From: a virus
Length of the DNA stretch: 64,000 bases
Virus record (IMG/VR): IMGVR_UViG_3300025141_012093
Location: 1 to 64,000 of that record
Reading direction: 5' to 3' (one strand)
The stretch's first letter is position 1, and every line of letters begins with the position of its first letter. This document shows positions 10,428-20,665 of the stretch, piece by piece. Under the pieces are notes generated by a model. The model did no database searches. It was not told the origin of the DNA and was given only the letters and a program-made list of their open reading frames with translations. The position numbers were made by a program, and so were the translations under genes.

Positions 10428-13400
10428 TTAATCGTTATTTATTGTCTCTGAATCTGGTCCTTCATCATAATCCTTCTCAGGAGGCGGTAACAGCACCGTA
10501 GGATTTGGGAACGGGGAAGGGCAACCAGCCTTTCGCTTCTTTTGTGACGCACCTGAAGAGGATGCCGCGCTTGGCCGGTACTGGATGAGATCATCAGAAA
10601 TAAGGCCGCTCGCCAGATAAGGAATGGCCAATGGCGTCATTGGTGGTCCGGTTCCAGGCCCGAACATAAACGGAGGTGGGAACCCTACTCCATAGGGCAT
10701 CATAGAAGGCAACATCATAATCGATAGGACAGGAGCTATGGCTGGGGAGATACTTATGTTTGTATCTGGAATCTCGCTATCGTTTTCCGCAGCCCACTGT
10801 TCAAAGGTTGGCTTATCCATTGCGCTCATACCTTCAGTTTCATCTTCATAACCAGCCTCCATCACTTCTAATCTTAATTCGTTAGTGAGCCTTAGAGCTA
10901 TATTTATCCCGTCGTAAATCATTTTAGTTTGTTGAATATTAGGATCTATCTTTTCAGTAAGTGCTTTCAATATAAGCATAGGAGTCTCTCTGATAAGCTT
11001 TAAGATCATCTCTCGGAATGGATTAAATTCATCAAAACCTTGATTTGCAGCATTCCCACCGCTTAGCTTTAACCAGGGATCTTCGTATGCCTTATCGTTA
11101 CCTGCACTGTGTAAGTCATAAGACCTTTTTATGAGATATTTTGTTGTAGTGAATACATCTTTTGATGGCAACGTTGCCTTTGTAGCCATCATACTGTATA
11201 AGGTAGACAAAGAAGCAAATCTGTTTATAGGAAATACATATTTCATTAAAGCAGAGAACTCGTCTTTTTTAATAAGTTGTTTATAAAGATCTTTACGGTA
11301 AATGGCAAAGATATTTTCATTTCCAATTACAGTTTGTAGAAGGTTCGTCGCTTGGCCTGTTGTTTTCTGAAAAGATATTTCCGAGGCTGCGAGCGGGACT
11401 GTGTAAATAAACCGGCCGCCATTATCTACCTGCTCATAGTTGCGATATGAGATGACGCCGCCGGATGGTCGGCCATTTTTTGTTGTGGCAATTTTTTCCA
11501 TAGTTTGATCAATAATTTTACGATACTCAGTCGCGGCGGCGCTATCATCTTCTGGGCCTATTGCATAATTTACTCTTATTCCAATAGAGATCTCACTAAA
11601 CAACTCGTATAAATTACTATCAAGCAATTCTTTGAGCTTGTAAAAAACTTCCATTTCGTGAACGCCTTGACCAAGAAAATCTCCTGCAAGGTTATGAAGA
11701 CGGCTTATGAAAGCAGTCCAATCTGCAACGGATACAAATCCTCTCAAATGTTCTTTCCGCGTGCCATCTTCATTGTAGAAAGTATCGTCGCTTGCATCGG
11801 GGCCGGTAAGATATGGCAATATGCCTTTTTCAACTACAAGTTTATCTAACAACGCACTCCCTTCTTCATCATAATGATCTACAACTTTTATAAACTGTTC
11901 AACAAAATAATCACCAGCAGGGTTAAGTATAAAATTGCCATCTTTATAGAATCGAGGGTTTGTGTTTATTTGTAAAACATTCAAAAAACGACTTGCCGAA
12001 CCCAGCACCCTCAAACTACGGAGGAACTTCATTTCTGCTGAGTCTGCCTTGTTTTTTAGAAGAAGACTAAACTTGTCATTGACTGGTTTTATACTCTCTC
12101 TAAACAAGAACCTTAAGCATTCCATTTTAGACGTAGCATCAATAGCCTCGCCGGTTTGCCTTCTTCTGTCTACAATATTTGCGGCCCTATCTTTAAAGCT
12201 TGCATATAGGTTCAAACTTAAAAGATCGTCTTTCAGTTTCTTAAACAAGAAGCTTTCCATAAGTTTGTTTTTCATGATAGATTGAGGACTGTATTGCGTG
12301 AAAGCGAAGAAGCCATTAAGGATGTTTTCAGCAATCGAAACCCTCATAAACATATACAACGATGCATCACAAGCGGCTTCTTGCACCGGCCCAAGGGCTC
12401 CAGGCAGGCCACTTGAATGAGCGCCCAAATTGCAGACATCGTTCAAGTCATAAACTAAGTCTTTGGCGTTTTGCCTAATGTCGGCTAAATTTATTAAACT
12501 AGCATCAATAAAGCCCATCATCATAGAAGCTTCGCAGTCTTTCATTAAATCAGATGTTGTAGGTGTAAAGTTAACGCTTTTCAATGCTTTTACGTCGAAG
12601 TATTTGGATTGCGAAACAACATGGAGACTTTTCTCAAGGGCTCGCTCAGTCATTACATCGAACAATTTCGGACAAGCGGTGTTGATTAAATCTAATTGAG
12701 GTTGGGCTCCTGAATCTGTTTCATTCAAAATGCCTCCAAAATCGCTTTTAAATCGTGCGCCGATGTAGTGAGTGAAGAAGCTTTTTTGAGGAGAATTAGC
12801 GCCTGGTGCCTGATCAATAGATTTTAAATATTGCAATGCTTGCATATATTTGGCCGCCTTGGTCGGAACCTTTCCATTATTAGTAAATGTAATTGGTGCG
12901 GACAGACGCAAAATCCCTCGTTGATCTTTAGAGAACGTTCTAAAATTTAAATAGAACGAATCCGAATTGGACTTGGTTCGCAGTGTCTGGTAAGACATTT
13001 TAGCATCTTTAATATCTGGTATATTGAAAGTGTACAAATCATTGTTCCTTTCAATTGTTTCAAGTGATTGAAGTGACTCTCTTAATGCTGGTGCTACTGG
13101 AGGGGTTGCTTTCTCAGCAAGGTCATTGGTAAAATCTTTTTTTGCAGGAACTTGCACTTCTTTAACTGGTCTGCCATAATATTTCTTGAGTTCATCCTGT
13201 ACGGCTTTGGGTTTTTCTGCGGCATCCATTTGGGCTTGACTAAAAGCCAGCGGCATCGGATCCGTCACCGGCTTAGTATAGTATTCTGCCTTGCTTCGAG
13301 CATTAAACTGCCAGTCTTTATCTGGATCTTCGGGATCTTTAAAGTATTCGGGTTTTAGATGGGTGCTGTTTTTTGTTTGAATCTTATAGGCCGGTATTGT

Positions 13401-16400
13401 TCTCATAGCCTCTGTAAACGCACCGGCTTGTTTTGTAGATTGGGAAGAGGTATTTCCTGCATTTTGTCCTGCCTTCGCTAGTTTTGCCATTGCAGCAGGA
13501 TCAATTTTTCCATCTGCGCTTACAAGACCTTCCTCGTCAATCGGAACTTGATAAGCTTTTGGATCCATCAACTGAGGGATAAACTGGCGGGACTCTGCAT
13601 TAAACATCATTTCGATTGGGGTAAAAACAGCATCAAGAGTTTGGTCCAACATACGCTCGACACCTTTGTTATTTTTCATAGCCTCATTTAATTGTTTACA
13701 AGGAGGCTCTGTATTGTTGTTGATAGCGTTTTCAAGATTATCTTGCAAGTTTTGAAGCTGGGAGAGTAATCTGAAGTTGTCTCCGATTTCTTTGGCAATT
13801 TGTTTTTCAGCTTGGTCAGCAGTTAAGCCAGCACTCACAAGCCTTTGAATGCGGTTGGAGCGATTGATATCTGTGACACACTCTCCATAAAGAATGGATG
13901 TATTAGCAGGAAAGTTGTTTGCTGATTTTGTTTGTGCTCGGTTATCTTCACAAATCTCTGGGTCTACGATATCAGTCATAGCATTGAAGAGCATTGTCAT
14001 ATTTTCTTTCTTTGAAAAGAATTTGAAGTAAGCTGGATAGAATGTTGCAATTCGAGCTTGAATATATTCCAGTACATCATCACGGTATAGATCTCCGATC
14101 AAGATGGAGCATTTTTGACCTACGGAAAGACCACTCATTATAGTCTTTAAAAACAATACAAAATCAAAATCGCCAGATATGTTGCCAGATAAATTTGGGT
14201 CCAGTAAGCTGCCGTACTTTTTGCCTAAGTTGTTTAATTTATTAATAGTATCAGCATCAAACAAATCCAACGGACTTATGCGCGTTCCGTCATCTGCTGG
14301 CTCTACACAGTTTTCTTTTATGAGACGAAGACACTCTTTAACGGCATTTAAAATTGTCTCCTTGGCTATCTTCTCAAAACTGTTCTTCATCTGCTTAGAG
14401 AATTCAGATCCTGTTGAATCAGTTTTAAGTCGTGGCATTTCTGGAGTGGTGAAACCTTTGAAGTTTGGAGTAGTTAACGCCGTCTCAGCCAAAGCAAGGG
14501 CTGCATCAATTGTAGTTCTAATAACTTTGGCTCTCAAAGGAAAACGTTCTTCCGTTTGATCTAACATGATGTCCAGAAGCTTGTCGAATACAACTGAACA
14601 AGGCATTCTTTTAAAAGCTTGCAAGAAAGCAGCAGCCGTATCTTTTGGTTCATCGTGAATAAACTCGATATTATCTGGCCAGTCGTCCCACTGTGTCAGT
14701 TGGGTTACAAGCTGGTCAAAATTTTGAGGCACTGGATAGTAAGCAAATTCTTTTCCTTCGTCCGCGGGCGGGTTTGCCTCAGTGTTTTCTTTTGCGTAAA
14801 GCTCGCTTGTGGATGTTATTGTAGATGGTTTGCCTTCCTGTTCAGCTAAAGCATCTTTTTCTGCTGCTTTCTTAAGGGCTTTTTCTTTTTCTTTAACTGT
14901 TTTAGAAATACAGCCTCTCCACTTTTCAAATGCATCTTTTTGATCTTTTGTGGCATTGGCTTCTCCAGGCCACGTAAGACCTGTTTGTATGCCTGGGGGC
15001 GTGTTGGGATCTCCTCCAAGCGACGTAACCAAATCTTTATAGAGTTTATCGCACTCTTCTGAGACATTGGAACTGTTGAGCAAATATGCATCCGTTCTGA
15101 GGATCTGTTCAGTTGTTGGGTCGCCGCCAGACAAGAAGGTTCTTTTCTCACCGTATACCTTCGATTTATTTTTGCCCATACAGGTTTGATATGCAAGTTG
15201 TCTTTTGCTTAATTTCTTTTTCAGGCGAGCGATCTTGCCCTTGTTTTTCTTCTTTTTAGCAATCTCATATTCAGTAGCTGCTCGAACAACTGCCACATAT
15301 TTCCAATCACACTTGGATCTCTTTCCAGTATAAAAGCCGGGAGGTGGATATGTAACTGCCCCCAACACTGTCATAGGCGTTGGAAGGCTTAGTTCTTCTT
15401 GAATCTCTGATAATTCTTTTTCAAACTTTTTAGTGTTGAAATTCTTAAAGAATTCGGCTGCGGGAGCAAAATCTTCGTTTGTTACAAAGTCTTTTTTATT
15501 TGTCGGATTCGGTTGGCCTTCGTTCTTTTCGCTGTCTTTATTGGCAAAATACATTTCAGTTAATTTTTCCGTTCTGTCTCCGAATAATTTCCCACTCTTT
15601 TCAGCGGCACCAAAGAAAGCCCACGAAAATTTCTTATTATATTTAGCTGGTAGTTTTTTGCCTGCTGAATTTGTGGAGCCTTTGGGAATATCTTTCAGGA
15701 AGTCGCGGACGCCGCCTTCTTCGACACTGTGTATCAAATACATTTGCCAGATAAACACCTCGTTAAACAAGCCGCTTTTCTTATCGGCTGCGCCTTTCTG
15801 TAGGAGGATTTTGGATGCATTCACAGATTTTTTTGCTTCTTCAGAAAGGGGCTTTAAAAATGCAGTAGGGACCCATCCTTGTTTGCCATTCAGATTTTTA
15901 CCAAGTGTCTCGTCAGGCCACAACTCTGTCGGATTGCTTGGATTTGAAGCGTAAGCAACCTTTACTTCTACCTTGGTCCAAGTACCATCTTCAAAATATT
16001 TGGTGTCATCACTCGGATTTTTTAATTTATTTACCTGAGAACCATCTCTCAGGCAGCCAATTAAATTTGGTTGCGTGGCTACAATTGTTCGGGCGTCTAC
16101 AAATCCCTTAAGATCTTTGTATTTGCCATCAGATATAATCTGGACTTCACTAAAATAACCGTCAGGGGAAATTGAGAGAACTTTAACTTTGTTTCCTTGA
16201 ACGCTTTGTGCAAGCTGTTCAGAATTTACGCTTGCATTCTTGTACATTATAACTGTTATATAAGCTAGAGTGCCTTCGTTTGGCACTTTTGGTAAAATTA
16301 TTTCGTAAACCGGCTCTCCTGCCGTTGGTGATTCGCTTAAAGGAAGATAAGGAGGGCTCCCACCAAGGGTTCCGTCAACTATGAAGTCCGCAACTATTTC

Positions 16401-19400
16401 GTCTCCCGAAACGTTAGTATAATCAGGTGGTCCTTGACCATTTATAATTTCACTTTGTTCTTCTTCGGGCACCGGTATGGGTTGAGGGATGGGTTCAACT
16501 TCGTTTTTAAATTGAATCGTTGAATTTAATACGTCCAGTAAACAATCGTACTCAACAGAAGTAAAGACATCGATCAAAAATTGTTTTGCATCTTTTGCAT
16601 CCTGGCTTAGTTCATCGAAGCCAATGGCTTCTTCGCCAGTAATTTCTTCAATTAAAGGCTCAAGAATCATATTGTAAATCTGTTCTTCTATATCGAATGC
16701 TTCGCCGGTTAAACAAATAGCAATTTCGTCGATCATTGGTTGCAAACTACCTAGCTGATCGAGGACAAAATCATAGGCATCGCTCACTGTTTTAACCGTC
16801 TTTAAGGCTTTACCTATGTTTCTTGGTGACAAGATGTTATCTTTGTTGTCTTGTTTTTTATCTTTTTCTTTACTTGCTATTATTGTGTGAGTTTCTTCAT
16901 CTGCTTCGAGAACTTCCTGTCCTTGAACATCTTGAGTTATTTTCACAGATGTTGCATTCATTTTTTTTATTCTTGTTTCTAAATCATTTTCTTTTTTCTC
17001 TTCGGGAGTTATGACAGAGGGAATAATGACAGCAGCAGGATAAACGTTCTTCTTAACCCACTCTTCGGGTGGGGCTTTTTTTCTTTTTCTGGAAAGGTAA
17101 GTCTTGTTTATTGCAGGCATTCGATGAACAAATGCACTGGTTCTTTGTAGAGAGAAAGGTTCTGCTTGTGTAGCGCACTCAAAGCCAATCCTCAAATGCT
17201 GGCCATTAAACAAAACATAAAGTATTTCAAACTTTTCATTCCATCCAATTTCTATAATACTCTTTTTTGTTGGCGAGCTTGGTGAACCTTCATCGTTGCG
17301 ATTAGCAGGTATTTTTGACTTGTAGGCGTAATTGTTAAGATCCAAGAACTCTTGAAGTTGTCCAAAAAATTCGTCAAGAATTTCAGCTTCACGATTTAGA
17401 TCAAGAGGAGCAGAAAAGCCTGGGAATATATAAGATCTCTTTTCCTTAGCATTCTTGATTTTCTTGCCATAATATTTGAAGACTTGTTTAAGAGAACGAA
17501 GTTCCTTTTGCAGCTTTTTAACGTAAAAGGTAGAAGAGAAAAATACCTTTTGACCCTCAAAGCGAGGGTTGTCTACGGCCAGGGCTTTCATCCTATTTAT
17601 TTCTATTCTATTAACAACTTTTTGTATCTCTTCGTTTAAATCTTTTCCGTGGAACGTTTTGTATATCGAGGCACCAATTCCTTCAGTGCCCAATTTCTTT
17701 TCAAGCTTATTAAGGTCTTCTAAGGATTCAGCAACCTCTCTTTCCAAGTTTATTTCGTCAATATGCTCATCTAAACGAGAGTCTCGATCTAGCTGGAATG
17801 GGACTTGTTTCTGTGGTATAGCATCAAAGAAGCGCATTGGAACGCTAATAAAGAATTTTATGGGGCCTCTTGGAATATCGTCGTCTACATATACTCCACT
17901 TACTTTTACAAAATAAGGAAGCTTAGATAAGTGCATCACCGTGAGCAAGTCGTATTCTTTGTCGTAGAACTTTAACAAAGTCAAGAGACCAAGCGATCTT
18001 CCGGCGTCATAAGTTGTTTGTTGTTCTTCTGGTGTGTCTCCAAGGGCTGGCCATGTGGCATTAGCATCGTCGTATTCGAAGCCGGCCAGATGCGTTGCTC
18101 CTTCGGCTTCTATGGTTTCAGGGTCTTTTTTCTGATGTACATCGTCTTCAGGAGTTGGATTTTCAACATCTGCTAGGCGTTCAGCCCAGACACTATAAAC
18201 TGTCTTTTCTTCTCCTGGTCGATTTATCCTAACGACAATGTTATATGCGCTCCTCCAGTAATTTCTATTGGTTTCGGATGCGTATTCGGTAATCCAAGGG
18301 GCACAAGTCGCAACCTTAGTCCAACGTTTTTCGACACCTGTCACTTGGCCGGTTTGGCGTGCTTGAGTGTCCTCTGGTGTTGGTACAACGTAGGGCAAGT
18401 TATAGTATGGGATATCAACATCGTCGGCATTTTTAAAAACCGAATCTCTTAAAATCAATGTATAAGGAGCATATATATATACTGCTTGATCAAGAGATTT
18501 TATTTTTCCTTGTGTTTGTAAATTTAGAGCATTAATGGGCGACGTGTTACTTAATCGAATCTTATGCCATTCACAGGTTTTTCCCACATTTGGCTCAACA
18601 ATTTCAATAGGCGTGTTGTTGTCTAAAAAGCCTATTTGGCGTCCGTAACCTGGCTTAGTGTATATAAGGGCTTTTCCTTGCGGATTTACGTCTCGGAGGC
18701 CAGCAAAATTTTGCGGGGTTCTTACAACATGAGTCGTATATTTGGGGTATTCGTCAGGGTTAAGGCTTAAAGATGGCCTCATTTTCTGAGTAGGTGGGAT
18801 TCTTTTTCCGCTTTTGTCAAGCAATACAGGCGGCTCTGGGTCGTCATCAGCGAGGGTTCCGTCCTGTTTCATCATCCAGTCTTGTGATTGTTCTGGACTT
18901 AGAATCTCCAAGATTAACTCATTATGATATGAGGATTGACTTTGTGCCCAACCAACTTGTCCTTTCATATCACCTTCGAGGATCTTTACTTTATACCACC
19001 ACGCTTTATAGTTATTGGGGTCGAGGGCCGCAACAGACGCCGTTAAGCTGTCTTCGGCTTCTTTAGCGCCAAATCGCTCATCTAGCTGAACGCAGTGTAC
19101 CGATGATGCAATGTATATTGTATTTTCATCTTCTTTATTAGGAGGGTTTTTCCAAGGTTGTGGGTAAAGGGGGTGTCCTTTCCAGTTTTCAGGCTCTTTT
19201 ACAAGCTTTGTAAATTTTAAATTTGGATAAGGAATTAATGCAGAAGTCACGTCTTTGCAGGGAGCAGTTGCAGAGGGGTCTATACAAGTTAAAACAGCGT
19301 CCTCTATCAATTTAGCTCGCAGGGTATCGGCCTGTATTTCTATTTTAACTGTTATTTGGGTCGATACTTGGGCATCTTCCATCGAGATGTTAGTGCTTAA

Positions 19401-19661
19401 GATGTCTGTCGGCCCAAATATGTCAGTGATTTGAAGTAAATTTTGTATGGCTAAATCGTTAACAAAGCCGGTTTTTGGATCAAAAGTATTATTTGCAGTG
19501 AATGCAATGCGATCAAATATTTCACCGGGCTGCACAAACTTCGAAGTATGCTCCAGACCTTGGTCGTATAGAACTGACTCTAGGACGCTGCGTTTGGCGT
19601 TTTTCAATGCATCATCTTCGGTGATGCCATATCCTGTGACTTCTATGTAAAAATTATCCAT
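10428..19661 (-). CDS. Giant 3,077-residue protein, probably virion-associated
   Basis: One uninterrupted frame of 9.2 kb. Residues 1-125 form an alpha/beta unit beginning DNFYIEVTGYGITEDDALKNA. An SH3b-like region lies about 318-385 (GLRDVNPQGKALIYTKPG, then CEWHKIRLS), and a second SH3-like strand set lies around 1090-1300. A very basic helical stretch lies about 1455-1505. The later half is largely helical. The last 100 residues are rich in Pro, Gly and Met, with GFPPPFMFGPGTGPP, then a basic patch and an acidic end. It sits between the spike-like gene and gp25, so a tail or baseplate role is likely. It does not look like a simple coiled-coil tape measure. I do not recognise a named family. 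No good Shine-Dalgarno precedes the ATG. Confidence 0.8.
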   Translation of the reverse strand: MDNFYIEVTGYGITEDDALKNAKRSVLESVLYDQGLEHTSKFVQPGEIFDRIAFTANNTFDPKTGFVNDLAIQNLLQITDIFGPTDILSTNISMEDAQVSTQITVKIEIQADTLRAKLIEDAVLTCIDPSATAPCKDVTSALIPYPNLKFTKLVKEPENWKGHPLYPQPWKNPPNKEDENTIYIASSVHCVQLDERFGAKEAEDSLTASVAALDPNNYKAWWYKVKILEGDMKGQVGWAQSQSSYHNELILEILSPEQSQDWMMKQDGTLADDDPEPPVLLDKSGKRIPPTQKMRPSLSLNPDEYPKYTTHVVRTPQNFAGLRDVNPQGKALIYTKPGYGRQIGFLDNNTPIEIVEPNVGKTCEWHKIRLSNTSPINALNLQTQGKIKSLDQAVYIYAPYTLILRDSVFKNADDVDIPYYNLPYVVPTPEDTQARQTGQVTGVEKRWTKVATCAPWITEYASETNRNYWRSAYNIVVRINRPGEEKTVYSVWAERLADVENPTPEDDVHQKKDPETIEAEGATHLAGFEYDDANATWPALGDTPEEQQTTYDAGRSLGLLTLLKFYDKEYDLLTVMHLSKLPYFVKVSGVYVDDDIPRGPIKFFISVPMRFFDAIPQKQVPFQLDRDSRLDEHIDEINLEREVAESLEDLNKLEKKLGTEGIGASIYKTFHGKDLNEEIQKVVNRIEINRMKALAVDNPRFEGQKVFFSSTFYVKKLQKELRSLKQVFKYYGKKIKNAKEKRSYIFPGFSAPLDLNREAEILDEFFGQLQEFLDLNNYAYKSKIPANRNDEGSPSSPTKKSIIEIGWNEKFEILYVLFNGQHLRIGFECATQAEPFSLQRTSAFVHRMPAINKTYLSRKRKKAPPEEWVKKNVYPAAVIIPSVITPEEKKENDLETRIKKMNATSVKITQDVQGQEVLEADEETHTIIASKEKDKKQDNKDNILSPRNIGKALKTVKTVSDAYDFVLDQLGSLQPMIDEIAICLTGEAFDIEEQIYNMILEPLIEEITGEEAIGFDELSQDAKDAKQFLIDVFTSVEYDCLLDVLNSTIQFKNEVEPIPQPIPVPEEEQSEIINGQGPPDYTNVSGDEIVADFIVDGTLGGSPPYLPLSESPTAGEPVYEIILPKVPNEGTLAYITVIMYKNASVNSEQLAQSVQGNKVKVLSISPDGYFSEVQIISDGKYKDLKGFVDARTIVATQPNLIGCLRDGSQVNKLKNPSDDTKYFEDGTWTKVEVKVAYASNPSNPTELWPDETLGKNLNGKQGWVPTAFLKPLSEEAKKSVNASKILLQKGAADKKSGLFNEVFIWQMYLIHSVEEGGVRDFLKDIPKGSTNSAGKKLPAKYNKKFSWAFFGAAEKSGKLFGDRTEKLTEMYFANKDSEKNEGQPNPTNKKDFVTNEDFAPAAEFFKNFNTKKFEKELSEIQEELSLPTPMTVLGAVTYPPPGFYTGKRSKCDWKYVAVVRAATEYEIAKKKKNKGKIARLKKKLSKRQLAYQTCMGKNKSKVYGEKRTFLSGGDPTTEQILRTDAYLLNSSNVSEECDKLYKDLVTSLGGDPNTPPGIQTGLTWPGEANATKDQKDAFEKWRGCISKTVKEKEKALKKAAEKDALAEQEGKPSTITSTSELYAKENTEANPPADEGKEFAYYPVPQNFDQLVTQLTQWDDWPDNIEFIHDEPKDTAAAFLQAFKRMPCSVVFDKLLDIMLDQTEERFPLRAKVIRTTIDAALALAETALTTPNFKGFTTPEMPRLKTDSTGSEFSKQMKNSFEKIAKETILNAVKECLRLIKENCVEPADDGTRISPLDLFDADTINKLNNLGKKYGSLLDPNLSGNISGDFDFVLFLKTIMSGLSVGQKCSILIGDLYRDDVLEYIQARIATFYPAYFKFFSKKENMTMLFNAMTDIVDPEICEDNRAQTKSANNFPANTSILYGECVTDINRSNRIQRLVSAGLTADQAEKQIAKEIGDNFRLLSQLQNLQDNLENAINNNTEPPCKQLNEAMKNNKGVERMLDQTLDAVFTPIEMMFNAESRQFIPQLMDPKAYQVPIDEEGLVSADGKIDPAAMAKLAKAGQNAGNTSSQSTKQAGAFTEAMRTIPAYKIQTKNSTHLKPEYFKDPEDPDKDWQFNARSKAEYYTKPVTDPMPLAFSQAQMDAAEKPKAVQDELKKYYGRPVKEVQVPAKKDFTNDLAEKATPPVAPALRESLQSLETIERNNDLYTFNIPDIKDAKMSYQTLRTKSNSDSFYLNFRTFSKDQRGILRLSAPITFTNNGKVPTKAAKYMQALQYLKSIDQAPGANSPQKSFFTHYIGARFKSDFGGILNETDSGAQPQLDLINTACPKLFDVMTERALEKSLHVVSQSKYFDVKALKSVNFTPTTSDLMKDCEASMMMGFIDASLINLADIRQNAKDLVYDLNDVCNLGAHSSGLPGALGPVQEAACDASLYMFMRVSIAENILNGFFAFTQYSPQSIMKNKLMESFLFKKLKDDLLSLNLYASFKDRAANIVDRRRQTGEAIDATSKMECLRFLFRESIKPVNDKFSLLLKNKADSAEMKFLRSLRVLGSASRFLNVLQINTNPRFYKDGNFILNPAGDYFVEQFIKVVDHYDEEGSALLDKLVVEKGILPYLTGPDASDDTFYNEDGTRKEHLRGFVSVADWTAFISRLHNLAGDFLGQGVHEMEVFYKLKELLDSNLYELFSEISIGIRVNYAIGPEDDSAAATEYRKIIDQTMEKIATTKNGRPSGGVISYRNYEQVDNGGRFIYTVPLAASEISFQKTTGQATNLLQTVIGNENIFAIYRKDLYKQLIKKDEFSALMKYVFPINRFASLSTLYSMMATKATLPSKDVFTTTKYLIKRSYDLHSAGNDKAYEDPWLKLSGGNAANQGFDEFNPFREMILKLIRETPMLILKALTEKIDPNIQQTKMIYDGINIALRLTNELRLEVMEAGYEDETEGMSAMDKPTFEQWAAENDSEIPDTNISISPAIAPVLSIMMLPSMMPYGVGFPPPFMFGPGTGPPMTPLAIPYLASGLISDDLIQYRPSAASSSGASQKKRKAGCPSPFPNPTVLLPPPEKDYDEGPDSETINND

Positions 19662-19672
19662 AAGTTTATAAT

Positions 19673-20650
19673 TTAATTAGTTTTATTATGCCTACTGCCA
19701 ACATAATGTGGTCCATTTTTTTGCAAATAGTTATCTTGTACAACGGCTATGTTATTAGATAGCGCTACAAGACTATTTATTGTTTTTTCCCAATGATAAG
19801 CAGCGGTTTTTGGACCTTTGATGGTCAACACCTGAGAAGGCAATGTAGGCTTTCCAAAGAAAGGAGAATGATGTGTGTGACTTGCAACATTACTATTAAA
19901 CTCACTTTGTTTCTCCACGAAACCGTGGAAGGCATTTTTTAAAGCCAAGACTTCAATTATGAGCGCGTCAATTGCCGACGCAGTGTTCTCTCCGCGAGCA
20001 ATTGATTGAACTTGGTCACCTTCTTCTCCAGCAGAGCCTGCAATCAAATAGATGCCGCCCACAGATTGTATGGAGCCATTTTGAGAATTCAAAGGGTCCA
20101 TAGCTGTACATAACTTAATCGTTTCTCGGGCGAGCAGACGTATGTCATCGGCTTTAAGGGCCACAGCAGATCTCGCTACAGAATCAGGAACCTTTGGGAT
20201 TCCATCTATATTAAAATTATCATCTACATTGGTTTTCTGAGAAATATAGACTCTTGCTGCATCGTTAACAAAATCTGGATCTATAAACACTGCTTCTCCA
20301 TTGTCAGTTTCTGTTCTTGGAGTTAGACAAGACATACGACCTGTTACAATATCGATAGAGCCTGCGCCGGTATGTCCTTTACCTCCATAACCAGAAAAAA
20401 CACTTTTAGGCCGGTCGCGGCCAAAAACAAGGAAGGTGTTGTTATCGCCTTTAACAACTTTTTCACACTTTGCTTTAATGTATTTCGGAATAGGTTCAAA
20501 TAATTTGCCGCAGCCAGCGCCTTTGGTGAATTTGGCAGAACTTTTAGCAATAGCTTCTTTTTCTTTCTGAGGAAGATTGCTGATGTCCACAACCTTTTTG
20601 GGCTTTAGCTTCTTTAAATCTTTTAGTTTTTGTGATAATTTTTGTGTCAT
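19673..20650 (-). CDS. Probable baseplate/spike-associated structural protein with histidine cluster
   Basis: A 325-residue protein. The N-terminus is strongly basic (about residues 1-40, Lys-rich), followed by a Gly/Ser-rich beta region with GYGGKGHTGAGSIDI. A histidine cluster, ASHTHHSPFFGKP, lies near residue 265. His-x-His clusters of this kind occur in phage spike tips and related baseplate proteins, where they bind iron. The C-terminal 50 residues are helical. It is downstream of the gp5-like hub gene and upstream of the giant protein gene, which supports a hub or spike role. The ribosome site is weak. No exact homologue is recognised. Confidence 0.6.
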   Translation of the reverse strand: MTQKLSQKLKDLKKLKPKKVVDISNLPQKEKEAIAKSSAKFTKGAGCGKLFEPIPKYIKAKCEKVVKGDNNTFLVFGRDRPKSVFSGYGGKGHTGAGSIDIVTGRMSCLTPRTETDNGEAVFIDPDFVNDAARVYISQKTNVDDNFNIDGIPKVPDSVARSAVALKADDIRLLARETIKLCTAMDPLNSQNGSIQSVGGIYLIAGSAGEEGDQVQSIARGENTASAIDALIIEVLALKNAFHGFVEKQSEFNSNVASHTHHSPFFGKPTLPSQVLTIKGPKTAAYHWEKTINSLVALSNNIAVVQDNYLQKNGPHYVGSRHNKTN

Positions 20651-20665
20651 ATTGTCATCTTTGTT

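Noticed and set aside
15433-15954. Plus-strand frame of 173 codons within the giant gene
   Set aside because: Antisense shadow; composition is that of reversed coding sequence and there is no recognisable motif.
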